Virus record (IMG/VR): IMGVR_UViG_3300043466_000356
Span: 1-28,753 of that record
Source of the DNA: a virus
Direction: 5' to 3' (one strand)
Length of the DNA: 28,753 bases
The notes beneath the pieces are model-generated. The model was not told where the DNA came from. It made no database searches and worked only from the letters and a program-made list of their open reading frames with translations. Below are positions 1 through 5,998 of this stretch, in pieces. How positions within the stretch are numbered: the stretch's first letter is position 1; each line of letters opens with the position of its first letter. Made by a program: the position numbers and the translations under genes.

Positions 1-165
1 AAACTGCAAAATACTATTGCAGACAATGCTAAAAAAATTAGCAATTTAGAAAAGAAACTACAAATTGTTCAAAAGTATAAAAGGAGATTTTATATACTTA
101 CCGGACTATTAACATTATTTTTGTTCTTCAAGTTAAGTAGATGGTTTAAACTCCTGCCTTTTTAG
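1..165 (+). CDS. 3' end of a coiled-coil protein with a C-terminal membrane anchor (partial)
   Basis: Frame 1 is open from the first base and ends at TAG 163-165. It gives 54 residues: a Lys-rich, heptad-like stretch (NLEKKLQIVQKYKRR) followed by one hydrophobic segment, about residues 34-47, and a short tail ending LLPF. The start is missing here. The partial ORF at the right end (28664-28753) ends on a codon boundary in the frame that continues into this one, so the two are probably halves of one 84-residue protein. It would close the structural operon, because an intrinsic terminator overlaps its last codons. Function unknown. A small anchored coiled-coil protein could be a lysis or virion accessory factor, but I cannot decide. 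Confidence 0.6.
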   Translation, partial: KLQNTIADNAKKISNLEKKLQIVQKYKRRFYILTGLLTLFLFFKLSRWFKLLPF

Positions 166-179
166 GTGGGGGTTTTTTT
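150..179 (+). terminator. Intrinsic terminator closing the late operon
   Basis: A nine-pair stem, ACTCCTGCC against GGTGGGGGT with three G-T wobbles, has a TTTTTA loop and is followed by a seven-T tract. The stop codon of the preceding gene lies in the loop. The early promoter lies about 25 bases further on, so this hairpin separates incoming structural-gene transcription from the early operon. Its CTGCC/GGTGGGG core resembles the terminator at 25050. Confidence 0.8.
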
Positions 180-204
180 ATTTTTTTATTTAAGAAAATA
201 GGTT

Positions 205-239
205 TATATTCGTTGTTCATTAAAACCATCTACAATGAA
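205..239 (+). promoter_or_regulatory. Early promoter -7 element and conserved leader
   Basis: TATATTCG at 205-212 matches the Bacteroidetes -7 consensus TAnnTTTG at all but one specified position. No clear TTG -33 element is visible at 17-23 bases upstream; that stretch is T-rich. The leader from 221 into the start codon, TAAAACCATCTACAATGAA, is repeated exactly at 15191-15209 behind another TAnnTTCG element. This supports a shared control sequence and fixes the start of the first gene at 235. Confidence 0.5.
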
Positions 240-825
240 CACAGTAAACATTAAGGGGAAGCCATATGTTACAGTCAATGAAAGGCTGAAACACATTGCA
301 GCCAATTTTCAGTACAGCATCAAGACAGATTTTACCTATTACCCAGAAAGAAAAATGTGGGTAGTAAAAGCATCACTATCTTTATTTCGTGATGGTCTTG
401 AATGCACTTACACAGGATTAGCACAGGAGATTGAATCCGAAAATTACAAAGAAGTTAATTTCAGTTCTGCTTTAGAGAATGCAGAAACAAGTGCAGTAGG
501 TCGTGCCTGTGCTATGGCAGGTATTGGTATTGATGGAGGTATTGCTTCAGCAGATGAAGTTAACAAGGCTTTGAACAGGCAAGTTGATGAAGTAGGAGAA
601 GAATCAAGACTTTACCTTATAACCCTTCTTGAAAATACAACCTACGAAGAAAGGCAAAAAGAAACTTTAGCACACAGGATTAATAACCTGCTTTCAAAGG
701 CTGACTATGAAAAAGCTTTAGCTAATCTTCAAATGAATCAGATTGAAGACAAAGACAGGATTGCAATGGGTATGGCTTACAACCAATCCGATATTAAAAA
801 AACTTTAAAATCTAAAGGGATATGA
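235..825 (+). CDS. Putative single-strand annealing / recombination protein
   Basis: 196 residues. The strongest signal is the segment at about residues 79-109 (ALENAETSAVGRACAMAGIG...ASADEV). An ETSAVGRAL-x-GIG core of this kind is frequent in phage recombination mediators of the Rad52/Sak-like group. The N-terminal 75 residues look like a mixed beta-alpha domain (MWVVKASLSL...LECTYTGLAQEI). The C-terminal part (115-196) is charged and helical. It would bind and anneal single-stranded DNA during phage recombination or replication. It is the first gene after the early promoter and overlaps the next start by four bases, as expected for an early DNA-metabolism operon. The exact family is uncertain. 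Confidence 0.45.
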   Translation: MNTVNIKGKPYVTVNERLKHIAANFQYSIKTDFTYYPERKMWVVKASLSLFRDGLECTYTGLAQEIESENYKEVNFSSALENAETSAVGRACAMAGIGIDGGIASADEVNKALNRQVDEVGEESRLYLITLLENTTYEERQKETLAHRINNLLSKADYEKALANLQMNQIEDKDRIAMGMAYNQSDIKKTLKSKGI

Positions 826-1193
826 GAGAATTAAAAGACTATAACGAATCATATGAGAAGATGATTAACTATCTTGCGCAACCAATGCCAAAAGAAATAG
901 ACCTAATGATAGATAGGTTAGATAAATTAGGAATCCTAATGACCAGAGCAGGGCAATACCTTACCGATGTATCATACAAAATAGATGAAGTAGTAGATAT
1001 TGAATGCCAGACTAACATAGAACTTCTGGATAAGTACTCCGCTTCCACATTTAATATGATGGTAAAGGCTAAAGGTAAGGATTGGAACAGGCTTAAAATA
1101 GGGTTTGATAAATGCTGCTCTGCATCGGTACACCAGATTGATGCAATCCGTTCAATACTTTCTTTTGAGAAAGCTAAAATGCAAATACTATGA
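822..1193 (+). CDS. Helical early protein, function unknown
   Basis: 123 residues, ATGA-overlapped with both neighbours, so translation is probably coupled. The sequence is almost entirely predicted helix (MINYLAQPMPKEIDLMIDRLDKLGILMTRAG...) with two cysteines near residue 98 (KCCSAS). I recognise no catalytic motif. Its position directly after the annealing-protein candidate suggests a recombination or replication accessory factor, but this is only guilt by association. Confidence 0.75.
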   Translation: MRELKDYNESYEKMINYLAQPMPKEIDLMIDRLDKLGILMTRAGQYLTDVSYKIDEVVDIECQTNIELLDKYSASTFNMMVKAKGKDWNRLKIGFDKCCSASVHQIDAIRSILSFEKAKMQIL

Positions 1194-1384
1194 ACACTTA
1201 CCAAGATTTACCCCCACAAGAACGAATGGTCTTTATTGCAAAAATTTATCACAATATTTGGTACGATGAAGATAGATTTGCAGAGATTAAAAGATTAGTA
1301 AACGAATGGGAATTAAACCCAACTAAGGAAGCAAAATATTTAAATCAAATACACAATGGAACAGACACAACAGAAATTTGCTGA
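1190..1384 (+). CDS. Small early protein, function unknown
   Basis: 64 residues (MNTYQDLPPQERMVFIAKIY...). Acidic and basic residues are mixed, predicted structure is helical, and there are no membrane segments. It starts by ATGA overlap with the previous gene and runs 29 bases into the next. Nothing in it points to a function. It is kept as a real gene because it maintains tight operon spacing. Confidence 0.65.
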   Translation: MNTYQDLPPQERMVFIAKIYHNIWYDEDRFAEIKRLVNEWELNPTKEAKYLNQIHNGTDTTEIC

Positions 1385-1559
1385 AGGCATTTATTTAAGC
1401 AAGACAGTTAAAGGTTATTTTAGTTTATCAATTAAGCAACCAGATGGAACATATAAAAAGTATGTAGCCTTTGAAAGCAAAAAGAAGGACAAATTTGATA
1501 ACCTTATTTACTCTGTCTTTGACAAACAACAAAAACCAAAAGAAGATTTACCATTTTAA
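1356..1559 (+). CDS. Small protein with an SSB-like acidic C-terminal tip
   Basis: 67 residues. The body (GIYLSKTVKGYFSLSIKQPDGTYKKYVAFESKKK) looks like short beta strands. The last residues, PKEDLPF, end in an acidic residue followed by a hydrophobic tip ending Pro-Phe, as in the C-terminal tail of bacterial SSB (consensus DDDIPF) that docks host replication and repair proteins. It is too short for a full SSB OB-fold domain of about 110 residues. It lies between recombination genes and a DnaA-like gene. Either a minimal ssDNA-binding protein or an SSB-tail mimic is possible, and the resemblance may be chance. Confidence 0.55.
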   Translation: MEQTQQKFAEGIYLSKTVKGYFSLSIKQPDGTYKKYVAFESKKKDKFDNLIYSVFDKQQKPKEDLPF

Positions 1560-1561
1560 TT

Positions 1562-1954
1562 ATGAATACTCAACTTGTAACCTTAAAGTCATTAATGAAA
1601 TCACAGTTAGCATTAATGAAGAAAATAGAAATGCTTTTAAAAGATGAACCTGTAAAGCTAAAGTCTGCACATATTAGCAAACATTCTGACAGGATTATAG
1701 ATGCTGTAAATAAAGAGTTTGAAACGATATGTACTGTATCTGTAAAGAATAAGCAGGTATCTGATGCCAGAGCAGTAGCTATGTATCTTTTAAATAAGTA
1801 CACTAAACTTAATTTAACTGAAATAGCTTTAGCTACAGGCAGGAACAACCACACTACAGTTATAGCAGCAAAAGATAAAGTTCTGTCTTTTATGCAGATA
1901 TACCCAGACTTTAAAGAAAAAGTTGATAAAATTGAACTTGAATTAGAAAATTAG
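1562..1954 (+). CDS. DnaA domain IV-like DNA-binding protein (no ATPase domain)
   Basis: 130 residues. Residues 67-110 match the C-terminal DNA-binding domain of DnaA: ARAVAMYLLNKYTKLNLTEIALATGRNNHTTVIAAKDKV, with the GRxxHTTV signature helix at 93-100 that contacts DnaA boxes. DnaA domains I-III, including the AAA+ ATPase, are absent; the first 50 residues form a short helical region. The gene sits just before a structured intergenic region and a replication-initiator candidate. It could bind DnaA-box-like sites in the phage origin, or compete with host DnaA. Many phages carry stand-alone proteins with this domain, and their roles are poorly defined. Confidence 0.85.
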   Translation: MNTQLVTLKSLMKSQLALMKKIEMLLKDEPVKLKSAHISKHSDRIIDAVNKEFETICTVSVKNKQVSDARAVAMYLLNKYTKLNLTEIALATGRNNHTTVIAAKDKVLSFMQIYPDFKEKVDKIELELEN

Positions 1955-2061
1955 TTTTATCTTCGTGTTATGAAGGTGTCAGACTTCATATTTAAAAACT
2001 TTTATTTTTCCTATTAGGGGGCGGTGCTGACACACCAAACCCTTTTAGGATTTTTTATTTT
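1955..2061 (+). promoter_or_regulatory. Structured intergenic region: terminator or candidate replication origin
   Basis: This 107-base stretch lies between the DnaA-domain gene and the initiator-like gene. It contains a seven-base inverted repeat, GTGTCAG (1976-1982) and CTGACAC (2027-2033). It also contains CCTATTAGGG (2010-2019) opposite CCCTTTTAGG (2040-2049), which pair with two central mismatches, enclosing GGTG/CACC (2023-2026/2033-2036) and followed by six Ts. The last arrangement reads as an imperfect intrinsic terminator. Neighbouring genes make an origin an alternative. No canonical DnaA box (TTATCCACA) is present. Confidence 0.45.
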
Positions 2062-2790
2062 ATGAATACAGGACAGATAATAAAAAGTAAAACTACTGAA
2101 AGGTTTACTACCCTACCAAATGATATTATTAAGTCTAAGAATTTAACACTTGAAGAAAAAGGTCTTTTAAGCTACTTGTTAAGCCTACCTTCTGATTGGG
2201 TTTTATACAGACAGAACCTTTACAATAGTTTGCCCGATAAGAAAGGAACTATAGATAAATGCTTTAGAGGTCTTCAGCAGAAAGGATATATAGTAAGTTT
2301 TAAAGTACACGATTTAACTACAGGTAAGTTTAAAGGTTGGAATCACGTGGTCTATGATATATCTACCGATAGTGGAATTGACCGAGTTCGGGATTTACCG
2401 AGTTCGGGTTTTACCGATGTCGGTGAAAATGCCCCTATACTAAAGACTAATGTATTACTAAATACTAATTTATTACAAAAGACTAATAGTATACAAAAGC
2501 CCTTACAATCTGAAGTTATTAGTTATTTTTTAGAGAAAGGTAGTACAGAAGATAGGGCAAAGAAAGCCTTTGAATACTATGAAGCAGGTAATTGGACAGA
2601 CAGCAAGGGAAATAAAGTAAAAAATTGGAAACAAAAAATGTTAGCTAATTGGATAAATAACAATAACTTTACTAAAACCACTACCAATGACAAACTTGAC
2701 GCTTACAAATCAAAATTTGACAACATCGTTAATTCAGAATGGGCAAGAGAAATTGACAGCCAGATTCAGCAACGCAAAGAAAACATCTAA
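2062..2790 (+). CDS. Winged-helix replication initiator-like protein
   Basis: 242 residues. The N-terminal 110 residues are a winged-helix domain of the kind found in phage and plasmid initiators: FTTLPNDIIKSKNLTLEEKGLLSYLLSLPSDW, then YRQNLYNSLPDKKGTIDKCFRGLQQKGYIVSFKV. A low-complexity Asn/Thr-rich linker (about 130-160) follows. The C-terminal segment AKKAFEYYEAGNWTDSKGNKVKNWKQKMLANWI is common at the end of DnaD-like phage replication proteins. It would bind the origin and help load host helicase, and it starts just after the structured intergenic region. The family assignment rests on motif resemblance only. Confidence 0.65.
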   Translation: MNTGQIIKSKTTERFTTLPNDIIKSKNLTLEEKGLLSYLLSLPSDWVLYRQNLYNSLPDKKGTIDKCFRGLQQKGYIVSFKVHDLTTGKFKGWNHVVYDISTDSGIDRVRDLPSSGFTDVGENAPILKTNVLLNTNLLQKTNSIQKPLQSEVISYFLEKGSTEDRAKKAFEYYEAGNWTDSKGNKVKNWKQKMLANWINNNNFTKTTTNDKLDAYKSKFDNIVNSEWAREIDSQIQQRKENI

Positions 2791-3400
2791 AATAATAGAT
2801 GCTACAGTTGCAGACATCATTGGGATAGTAAATAAGGGAATGATTCTGTTAGGCATCAAAGCCGAAAAGCTACCTACTGAATTTGAACTTACCTATATGG
2901 TCCAGATGATTCGCCAAGACTATACATACCTTCCAATAGGAGAACTATCTTTAGCTTTTGAGTTAGCAGCTACCAATAAATTAGATACTGAAGCAGAAAC
3001 TTACCAAAACTTTTCTGTGCTGTACTTTTCAAGAATGATGAGTTCTTATGCAAGATGGGCAGCAAAACAGATATATGAGGTTAAAGAAGTAATAAAAGAA
3101 TTACCTGTACCAAACGTAGATGAAGATGAATTAATCCAAATGTCATTGGATAGCTACAAAAAGACAAGGCAGTTTGACCAGATATTTATGAGCCTTAAAG
3201 TTTTTAATATCCTGCACAAAAGAGGACTAATAAACTTTGATGCAGAAGATATTGTTTTACAGGCAGAGATAGAATTAAAGAGAAGAATTACAGATAATGT
3301 TAGTAGAAAAGAAATTAAAAAGATTTTACAAGACGATGACCAAATGGAATTAACTTGTAGAAGGATAGCATTAGCAGAATACTTTAAAACTATAATATGA
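2687..3400 (+). CDS. Replication-module protein, possible helicase-loader analogue
   Basis: 237 residues from ATG 2687, overlapping the initiator-like gene by 104 bases. The next in-frame ATG (2840) would remove 51 residues. The core (TEFELTYMVQMIRQDYTYLPIGELSLAFELAATNKLDTEAETYQNFSVLYFSRMMSSYARW) looks like a helical phage replication protein seen in Bacteroidetes elements. I see no Walker motifs. The position directly after an initiator suggests a loader-like role, but this is inference. The first 30 residues may be a by-product of the overlap; a non-ATG start near 2790 cannot be excluded. Confidence 0.6.
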   Translation: MTNLTLTNQNLTTSLIQNGQEKLTARFSNAKKTSKIIDATVADIIGIVNKGMILLGIKAEKLPTEFELTYMVQMIRQDYTYLPIGELSLAFELAATNKLDTEAETYQNFSVLYFSRMMSSYARWAAKQIYEVKEVIKELPVPNVDEDELIQMSLDSYKKTRQFDQIFMSLKVFNILHKRGLINFDAEDIVLQAEIELKRRITDNVSRKEIKKILQDDDQMELTCRRIALAEYFKTII

Positions 3401-3603
3401 CACCAAAAGAAAAAGCAGAAGAATTGTTTTACAAAATGTCTACTAATAGTTCAGATGAAGACCACCATTGCAGCCATTATGTAGCAAAAAATTGTGCACT
3501 AATAGCAGTTGATGAAATATTAAAAGCTAATTTAGTTTGGTACATTAATAGTATTCCTCATAAATATTGGACTAATGTAAAAAAAGAAATACAAAATCTA
3601 TGA
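3397..3603 (+). CDS. Small conserved-looking phage protein, function unknown
   Basis: 68 residues starting MTPKEKAEELFYKM, with the segment HYVAKNCALIAVDEIL. This pattern (TPKEKAxELxxKM ... AKxCALIAVDEI) is familiar from small genes in Bacteroidetes phages and prophages, without known function. It starts in an ATGA overlap with the previous gene and ends in another with the following micro-ORF. Confidence 0.75.
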   Translation: MTPKEKAEELFYKMSTNSSDEDHHCSHYVAKNCALIAVDEILKANLVWYINSIPHKYWTNVKKEIQNL

Positions 3604-3701
3604 ATAATTTAACATTAATTTTAATAGCAGGTTTATTTATTGCCTTAATATGGGCAGGTAACGAATTAAATAATTGGTCTGATAAAAATAATAACTTATG
3701 A
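3600..3701 (+). CDS. 33-residue membrane microprotein
   Basis: ATG 3600 overlaps the previous stop (ATGA) and the ORF ends at TGA 3699-3701. The product has a hydrophobic stretch LTLILIAGLFIALIWAG (residues 4-20) followed by a polar tail, so it is a single-pass membrane peptide. Coupled overlaps at both ends support it as a real gene. Its function is unknown. Confidence 0.6.
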   Translation: MNNLTLILIAGLFIALIWAGNELNNWSDKNNNL

Positions 3702-3799
3702 AAATAACAACCTGTTGCGGTGCAGAAACTGACTTTACTGAAATCGGTATCTGTCCAGAATGTTTAGAGCATTGCGATTTTGAAACAATAGAAGAATAA
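3698..3799 (+). CDS. 33-residue zinc-ribbon-like microprotein
   Basis: Starts ATG 3698 inside the previous stop and ends TAA 3797-3799. The peptide MKITTCCGAETDF...ICPECLEHCDFETIEE has five cysteines including a CPEC knuckle; the CC pair at 6-7 and the CxxC at 19-22 could bind one zinc ion. The acidic tail follows. It resembles rubredoxin-type or zinc-ribbon minimal peptides common in phage early regions. Its target is unknown. Confidence 0.55.
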   Translation: MKITTCCGAETDFTEIGICPECLEHCDFETIEE

Positions 3800-3811
3800 T
3801 ATTTAACAACA

Positions 3812-3982
3812 ATGAAAATAACTATTGAAACAAATGAGATGTCAGTAATGATTGAAGAACAAGTAGGAGATATTAAAGACTTACTAGATGTTTATAGAAG
3901 ATTGGCAATCGCATTAACTTATCACCAAGATTCTTGGGATATTGCAATATTTGAAATAAGTGATGAAATTAAAAATAAATAA
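3812..3982 (+). CDS. 56-residue acidic early protein, function unknown
   Basis: ATG 3812 to TAA 3980-3982. The product (MKITIETNEMSVMIEEQVGDIKDLLDVYRRLAIAL...) is acidic and probably forms a beta hairpin followed by two helices. It starts with the same MKIT residues as its upstream neighbour, though the rest does not match. It fits the gap between neighbours with no other use. Its function is unknown. Confidence 0.55.
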   Translation: MKITIETNEMSVMIEEQVGDIKDLLDVYRRLAIALTYHQDSWDIAIFEISDEIKNK

Positions 3983-3984
3983 CT

Positions 3985-4083
3985 ATGTGTAAGATAATAT
4001 TCTTCTCTATATTAATTAGTGCACTTATATTAGCATATTTTATAGCAAAACAGCATAAAGATGATGACCCATTTTTCTTTTAA
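3985..4083 (+). CDS. 32-residue membrane microprotein with acidic/aromatic C-terminus
   Basis: ATG 3985, two bases after the previous stop; TAA 4081-4083. The hydrophobic stretch IIFFSILISALILAYFIA (residues 4-21) is a clear membrane segment. The cytoplasmic-looking tail is KQHKDDDPFFF. The DDDPF ending recalls SSB-type docking tails, but on so short a peptide this may be coincidence. Confidence 0.5.
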   Translation: MCKIIFFSILISALILAYFIAKQHKDDDPFFF

Positions 4084-4095
4084 AAACAAATAATT

Positions 4096-4314
4096 ATGAA
4101 AGAACAAACAGCAGTAGAATGGTTGGAAGATAATTTAATCGGAAATCCTTTTAGTGAAAAAGATTTTTCCCATAATGTAAATGTTTTTAAACAAGCCAAA
4201 GCAATGGAGAAAGAGCAAAGAAATAAAGATTACAACGCAGGATATACGGATGCACAGTGCAACCACATAAACGATTGTGAGAATTATGGCAATGAACAAG
4301 ATTATGCACGGTAA
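4096..4314 (+). CDS. Small conserved-looking phage protein, function unknown
   Basis: 72 residues (MKEQTAVEWLEDNLIG...FKQAKAMEKEQRNKDYNAGYTDAQ...). The layout TAVEWLxxxL plus a charged helix FxQAKxMEKEQ is a pattern I recognise from many small Bacteroidetes phage genes of unknown function. It is probably a helical soluble protein. It closes the first early gene block; a 160-base control region follows. Confidence 0.7.
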   Translation: MKEQTAVEWLEDNLIGNPFSEKDFSHNVNVFKQAKAMEKEQRNKDYNAGYTDAQCNHINDCENYGNEQDYAR

Positions 4315-4476
4315 AGATGTCAAGTTTATTGTGCAAAAAACAGGACAATTAATGTGCAATATAAAGCACTTTTACCAACGATAATGTGCAGTATATACCA
4401 CGTTAACGTAGAAAGAGCAATATAATGCATTAAATTTCAGAAAAATTCAGGCATATTTTGTAACAAATAATTAAAA
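4315..4476 (+). promoter_or_regulatory. Intergenic control region with direct repeats and palindromes
   Basis: No ORF is visible in these 162 bases. A TGTGCA-containing motif occurs three times: TTATTGTGCA (4326), TTAATGTGCA (4349) and ATAATGTGCA (4381). Two perfect palindromes follow: GTATATAC (4391-4398) and ACGTTAACGT (4400-4409). Near the next gene, TATTTTG at about 4453 is a poor match to a -7 element. The arrangement suggests an operator or promoter region controlling 4477 onward, but no binding protein can be named. Confidence 0.4.
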
Positions 4477-4680
4477 ATGGAAGATAAAATAGTTCAATCA
4501 GTTATAGATAAGTTTAATCAGAGGTCTGAATTAGGCATACAAAAGTATGGCACAACGCTTGACCAGAACCTATTAACATTAGATGAATGGCTAACACACG
4601 CACAGGAAGAAGCAATGGACTTTGTCTTATATTTGGAGAAGATAAAGAAATTAGGTATAGGCAACGCTAAATTACACTAA
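4477..4680 (+). CDS. MazG-like nucleotide pyrophosphohydrolase-type small protein
   Basis: 67 residues. RSELGIQKYGTTLD (residues 16-29) followed by EWLTHAQEEAMDFVLYLEKI (37-56) resembles phage members of the all-alpha NTP pyrophosphatase (MazG/dUTPase-like) superfamily. The EE-x-x-D acidic cluster on the second helix, near residues 44-48, would bind magnesium. The protein is shorter than typical MazG domains of about 90-100 residues, so it may act as a dimer or be non-enzymatic. It could hydrolyse nucleotides or alarmones to favour phage DNA synthesis. Confidence 0.5.
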   Translation: MEDKIVQSVIDKFNQRSELGIQKYGTTLDQNLLTLDEWLTHAQEEAMDFVLYLEKIKKLGIGNAKLH

Positions 4681-4690
4681 CTTTGTAAAT
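4678..4690 (+). promoter_or_regulatory. Possible -7 promoter element just before the VRR-NUC gene
   Basis: TAACTTTG (4678-4685) matches TAnnTTTG exactly and lies five bases before ATG 4691, so a transcript starting here would be nearly leaderless. No TTG is present at 17-23 bases upstream (the nearest candidate is TTA at 4651), and the element overlaps the previous stop codon. It may be fortuitous. Confidence 0.3.
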
Positions 4691-4993
4691 ATGACAGCAT
4701 CCGAAATTACGAAATGGGCAAAGAAACAATTAGAAGATGAAGGCTGTAGATTAAATCGTGTTAACAATATTCCTGTACACAGAAGAAAGGGAACTATTGA
4801 AAGAGGTTGGTCAGACCTGCAAGGTTACACAGAAGAAGGGCAGTATGTAGCTATTGAGGTTAAAACTTCTGGAGATAAATTAAGTGTTTATCAGAAGCAA
4901 AGATTAGATGATATTGTAGATTGCAAAGGATTGGCATACATAGCTACTGAAGTGGAAGGTTTACCAATACTAAGAAGTTGGACAGGAATTTAA
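4691..4993 (+). CDS. VRR-NUC-type PD-(D/E)xK nuclease
   Basis: 100 residues. The motif SDLQGYTEEGQYVAIEVKTSGDKLSVYQKQRLDDI contains the expected catalytic residues D42, E56 and K58, with the downstream Q of the KLSxxQ segment. This is the arrangement of stand-alone VRR-NUC nucleases in phages, which are linked to branched-DNA or Holliday-junction processing. The N-terminal helix (ASEITKWAKKQLEDEGC) is also typical. It overlaps the following sigma-like gene by 16 bases. It probably acts in recombination or in resolving DNA before packaging. Confidence 0.75.
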   Translation: MTASEITKWAKKQLEDEGCRLNRVNNIPVHRRKGTIERGWSDLQGYTEEGQYVAIEVKTSGDKLSVYQKQRLDDIVDCKGLAYIATEVEGLPILRSWTGI

Positions 4994-5460
4994 TAATAGA
5001 AGAACTTTGGCACAGCAAAGATGTAGATGATGCAATTAAGAAGATGCATCCGGTTGAGATGCAGGAAGATTTAAAGAGTGAATTGTTTTTAGTGGTAGCT
5101 GAACTTGATGAAAGTAAACTGATTGAACTTTACAAAAAGAATCAATTAAAGTTTTATATGGTTCGGGTTATGATTAATATGGTCCGGAGTTCTAAGAGCA
5201 AATTTTATAAGAACTACAGGAACTACCAAGAATATATACCTATTGAAATACAGGAGAATGAGCAGTCAGATGTAACACAGATAATGCTTGAACACATTGA
5301 AGGTCTTTATTGGTATAATAAAACTATATTAAATCTTTACACTTTTGAATTTAACAAGAATGCAAAAGAGTTGAGCAGACAGACAGGCATACCATATCAA
5401 TCTATTATCAGAAGTTTAAACGATACAAAAAGAGAATTAAAGAAAAAAATACGACAATGA
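4978..5460 (+). CDS. Sigma-70-like protein, candidate phage transcription factor
   Basis: 160 residues. The layout fits a minimal sigma-like factor: an N-terminal helical region (about 10-75: VDDAIKKMHPVEMQEDLKSELFLVVAELDE... then FYMVRVMINMVRSSKSKFYKNYR, reminiscent of sigma region 2). An acidic linker follows, and a C-terminal helix-turn-helix (about 125-156: FEFNKNAKELSRQTGIPYQSIIRSLNDTKRELKKKI) is like region 4. It would direct host RNA polymerase to phage promoters. Its mid-early position suits a late-gene activator. Sigma homology is weak by eye; a generic HTH regulator is the alternative. Confidence 0.6.
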   Translation: MDRNLIIEELWHSKDVDDAIKKMHPVEMQEDLKSELFLVVAELDESKLIELYKKNQLKFYMVRVMINMVRSSKSKFYKNYRNYQEYIPIEIQENEQSDVTQIMLEHIEGLYWYNKTILNLYTFEFNKNAKELSRQTGIPYQSIIRSLNDTKRELKKKIRQ

Positions 5461-5714
5461 TTATAATTACTGCTATCTGCTTTGCTTTGTTTTTTGTAGA
5501 GATACATAGATTTAATGTTAAATGGAAGTTAGACTTTAAGCCATTTAACTGTGGTTCTTGTCTTGCTGCTTGGACTGCATTAGCTTTATATTTATTACCT
5601 ACTATAGTTACTGAAATAGCTTTTGTAATGTTTGTATCTGGTGTACTTGCACCAATAGGTAGACAGGCTATGGAATTTATTTGGAAATACTTTTCTCAAA
5701 AAAACTTTAAATGA
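5457..5714 (+). CDS. Small inner-membrane protein with a CxxC motif
   Basis: 85 residues with three hydrophobic segments: IIITAICFALFFVEI (2-16), CLAAWTALALYLLPTIV (about 35-51) and EIAFVMFVSGVLAPIG (about 53-68). Between the first two is FKPFNCGSCLAAW, a CxxC next to a membrane entry, reminiscent of DUF1360-like membrane proteins. It starts in an ATGA overlap with the sigma-like gene. Possible roles include superinfection exclusion or membrane remodelling, but no function can be assigned. Confidence 0.7.
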   Translation: MIIITAICFALFFVEIHRFNVKWKLDFKPFNCGSCLAAWTALALYLLPTIVTEIAFVMFVSGVLAPIGRQAMEFIWKYFSQKNFK

Positions 5715-5998
5715 AACAAGAACACCTTGATTATTTAGAAAGCAATATAGCCAATTACAATATGGCTCAAAGCGGTTATATCAGAAACCTTGACTTAGAA
5801 CTATTGCAGATGTATGAGCATATTTACAGAGCCAATATAGACCCATCCTTCGTGCTTACTAAGTGGTGCAGTTCCTGCGTTATGGATTTAATAAAAAGAC
5901 TTTATGCATACTATCTAAGTTTACCACAGGAACAAGTACAGCAGTTAACACAGTCTGTAGAAATTATAATTAAAAAGAGGGGCAGACCTAAGAAATGA
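5711..5998 (+). CDS. Helical protein with a basic AT-hook-like tail
   Basis: 95 residues. The body is helical (LDYLESNIANYNMAQSGYIRNLDLELLQMYEHIYRANI...) with cysteines near residues 53-56 (WCSSC). The C-terminus IIIKKRGRPKK contains the RGRP core of AT-hook minor-groove binding motifs. This suggests DNA association, fitting the surrounding nucleases and regulator, but no family function is known to me. It overlaps both neighbours by four bases. Confidence 0.65.
   Translation: MKQEHLDYLESNIANYNMAQSGYIRNLDLELLQMYEHIYRANIDPSFVLTKWCSSCVMDLIKRLYAYYLSLPQEQVQQLTQSVEIIIKKRGRPKK

Noticed and set aside
869-1204. 111-residue minus-strand ORF
   Set aside because: Antisense shadow of the 822 gene; low-quality composition and every supported gene is on the + strand.
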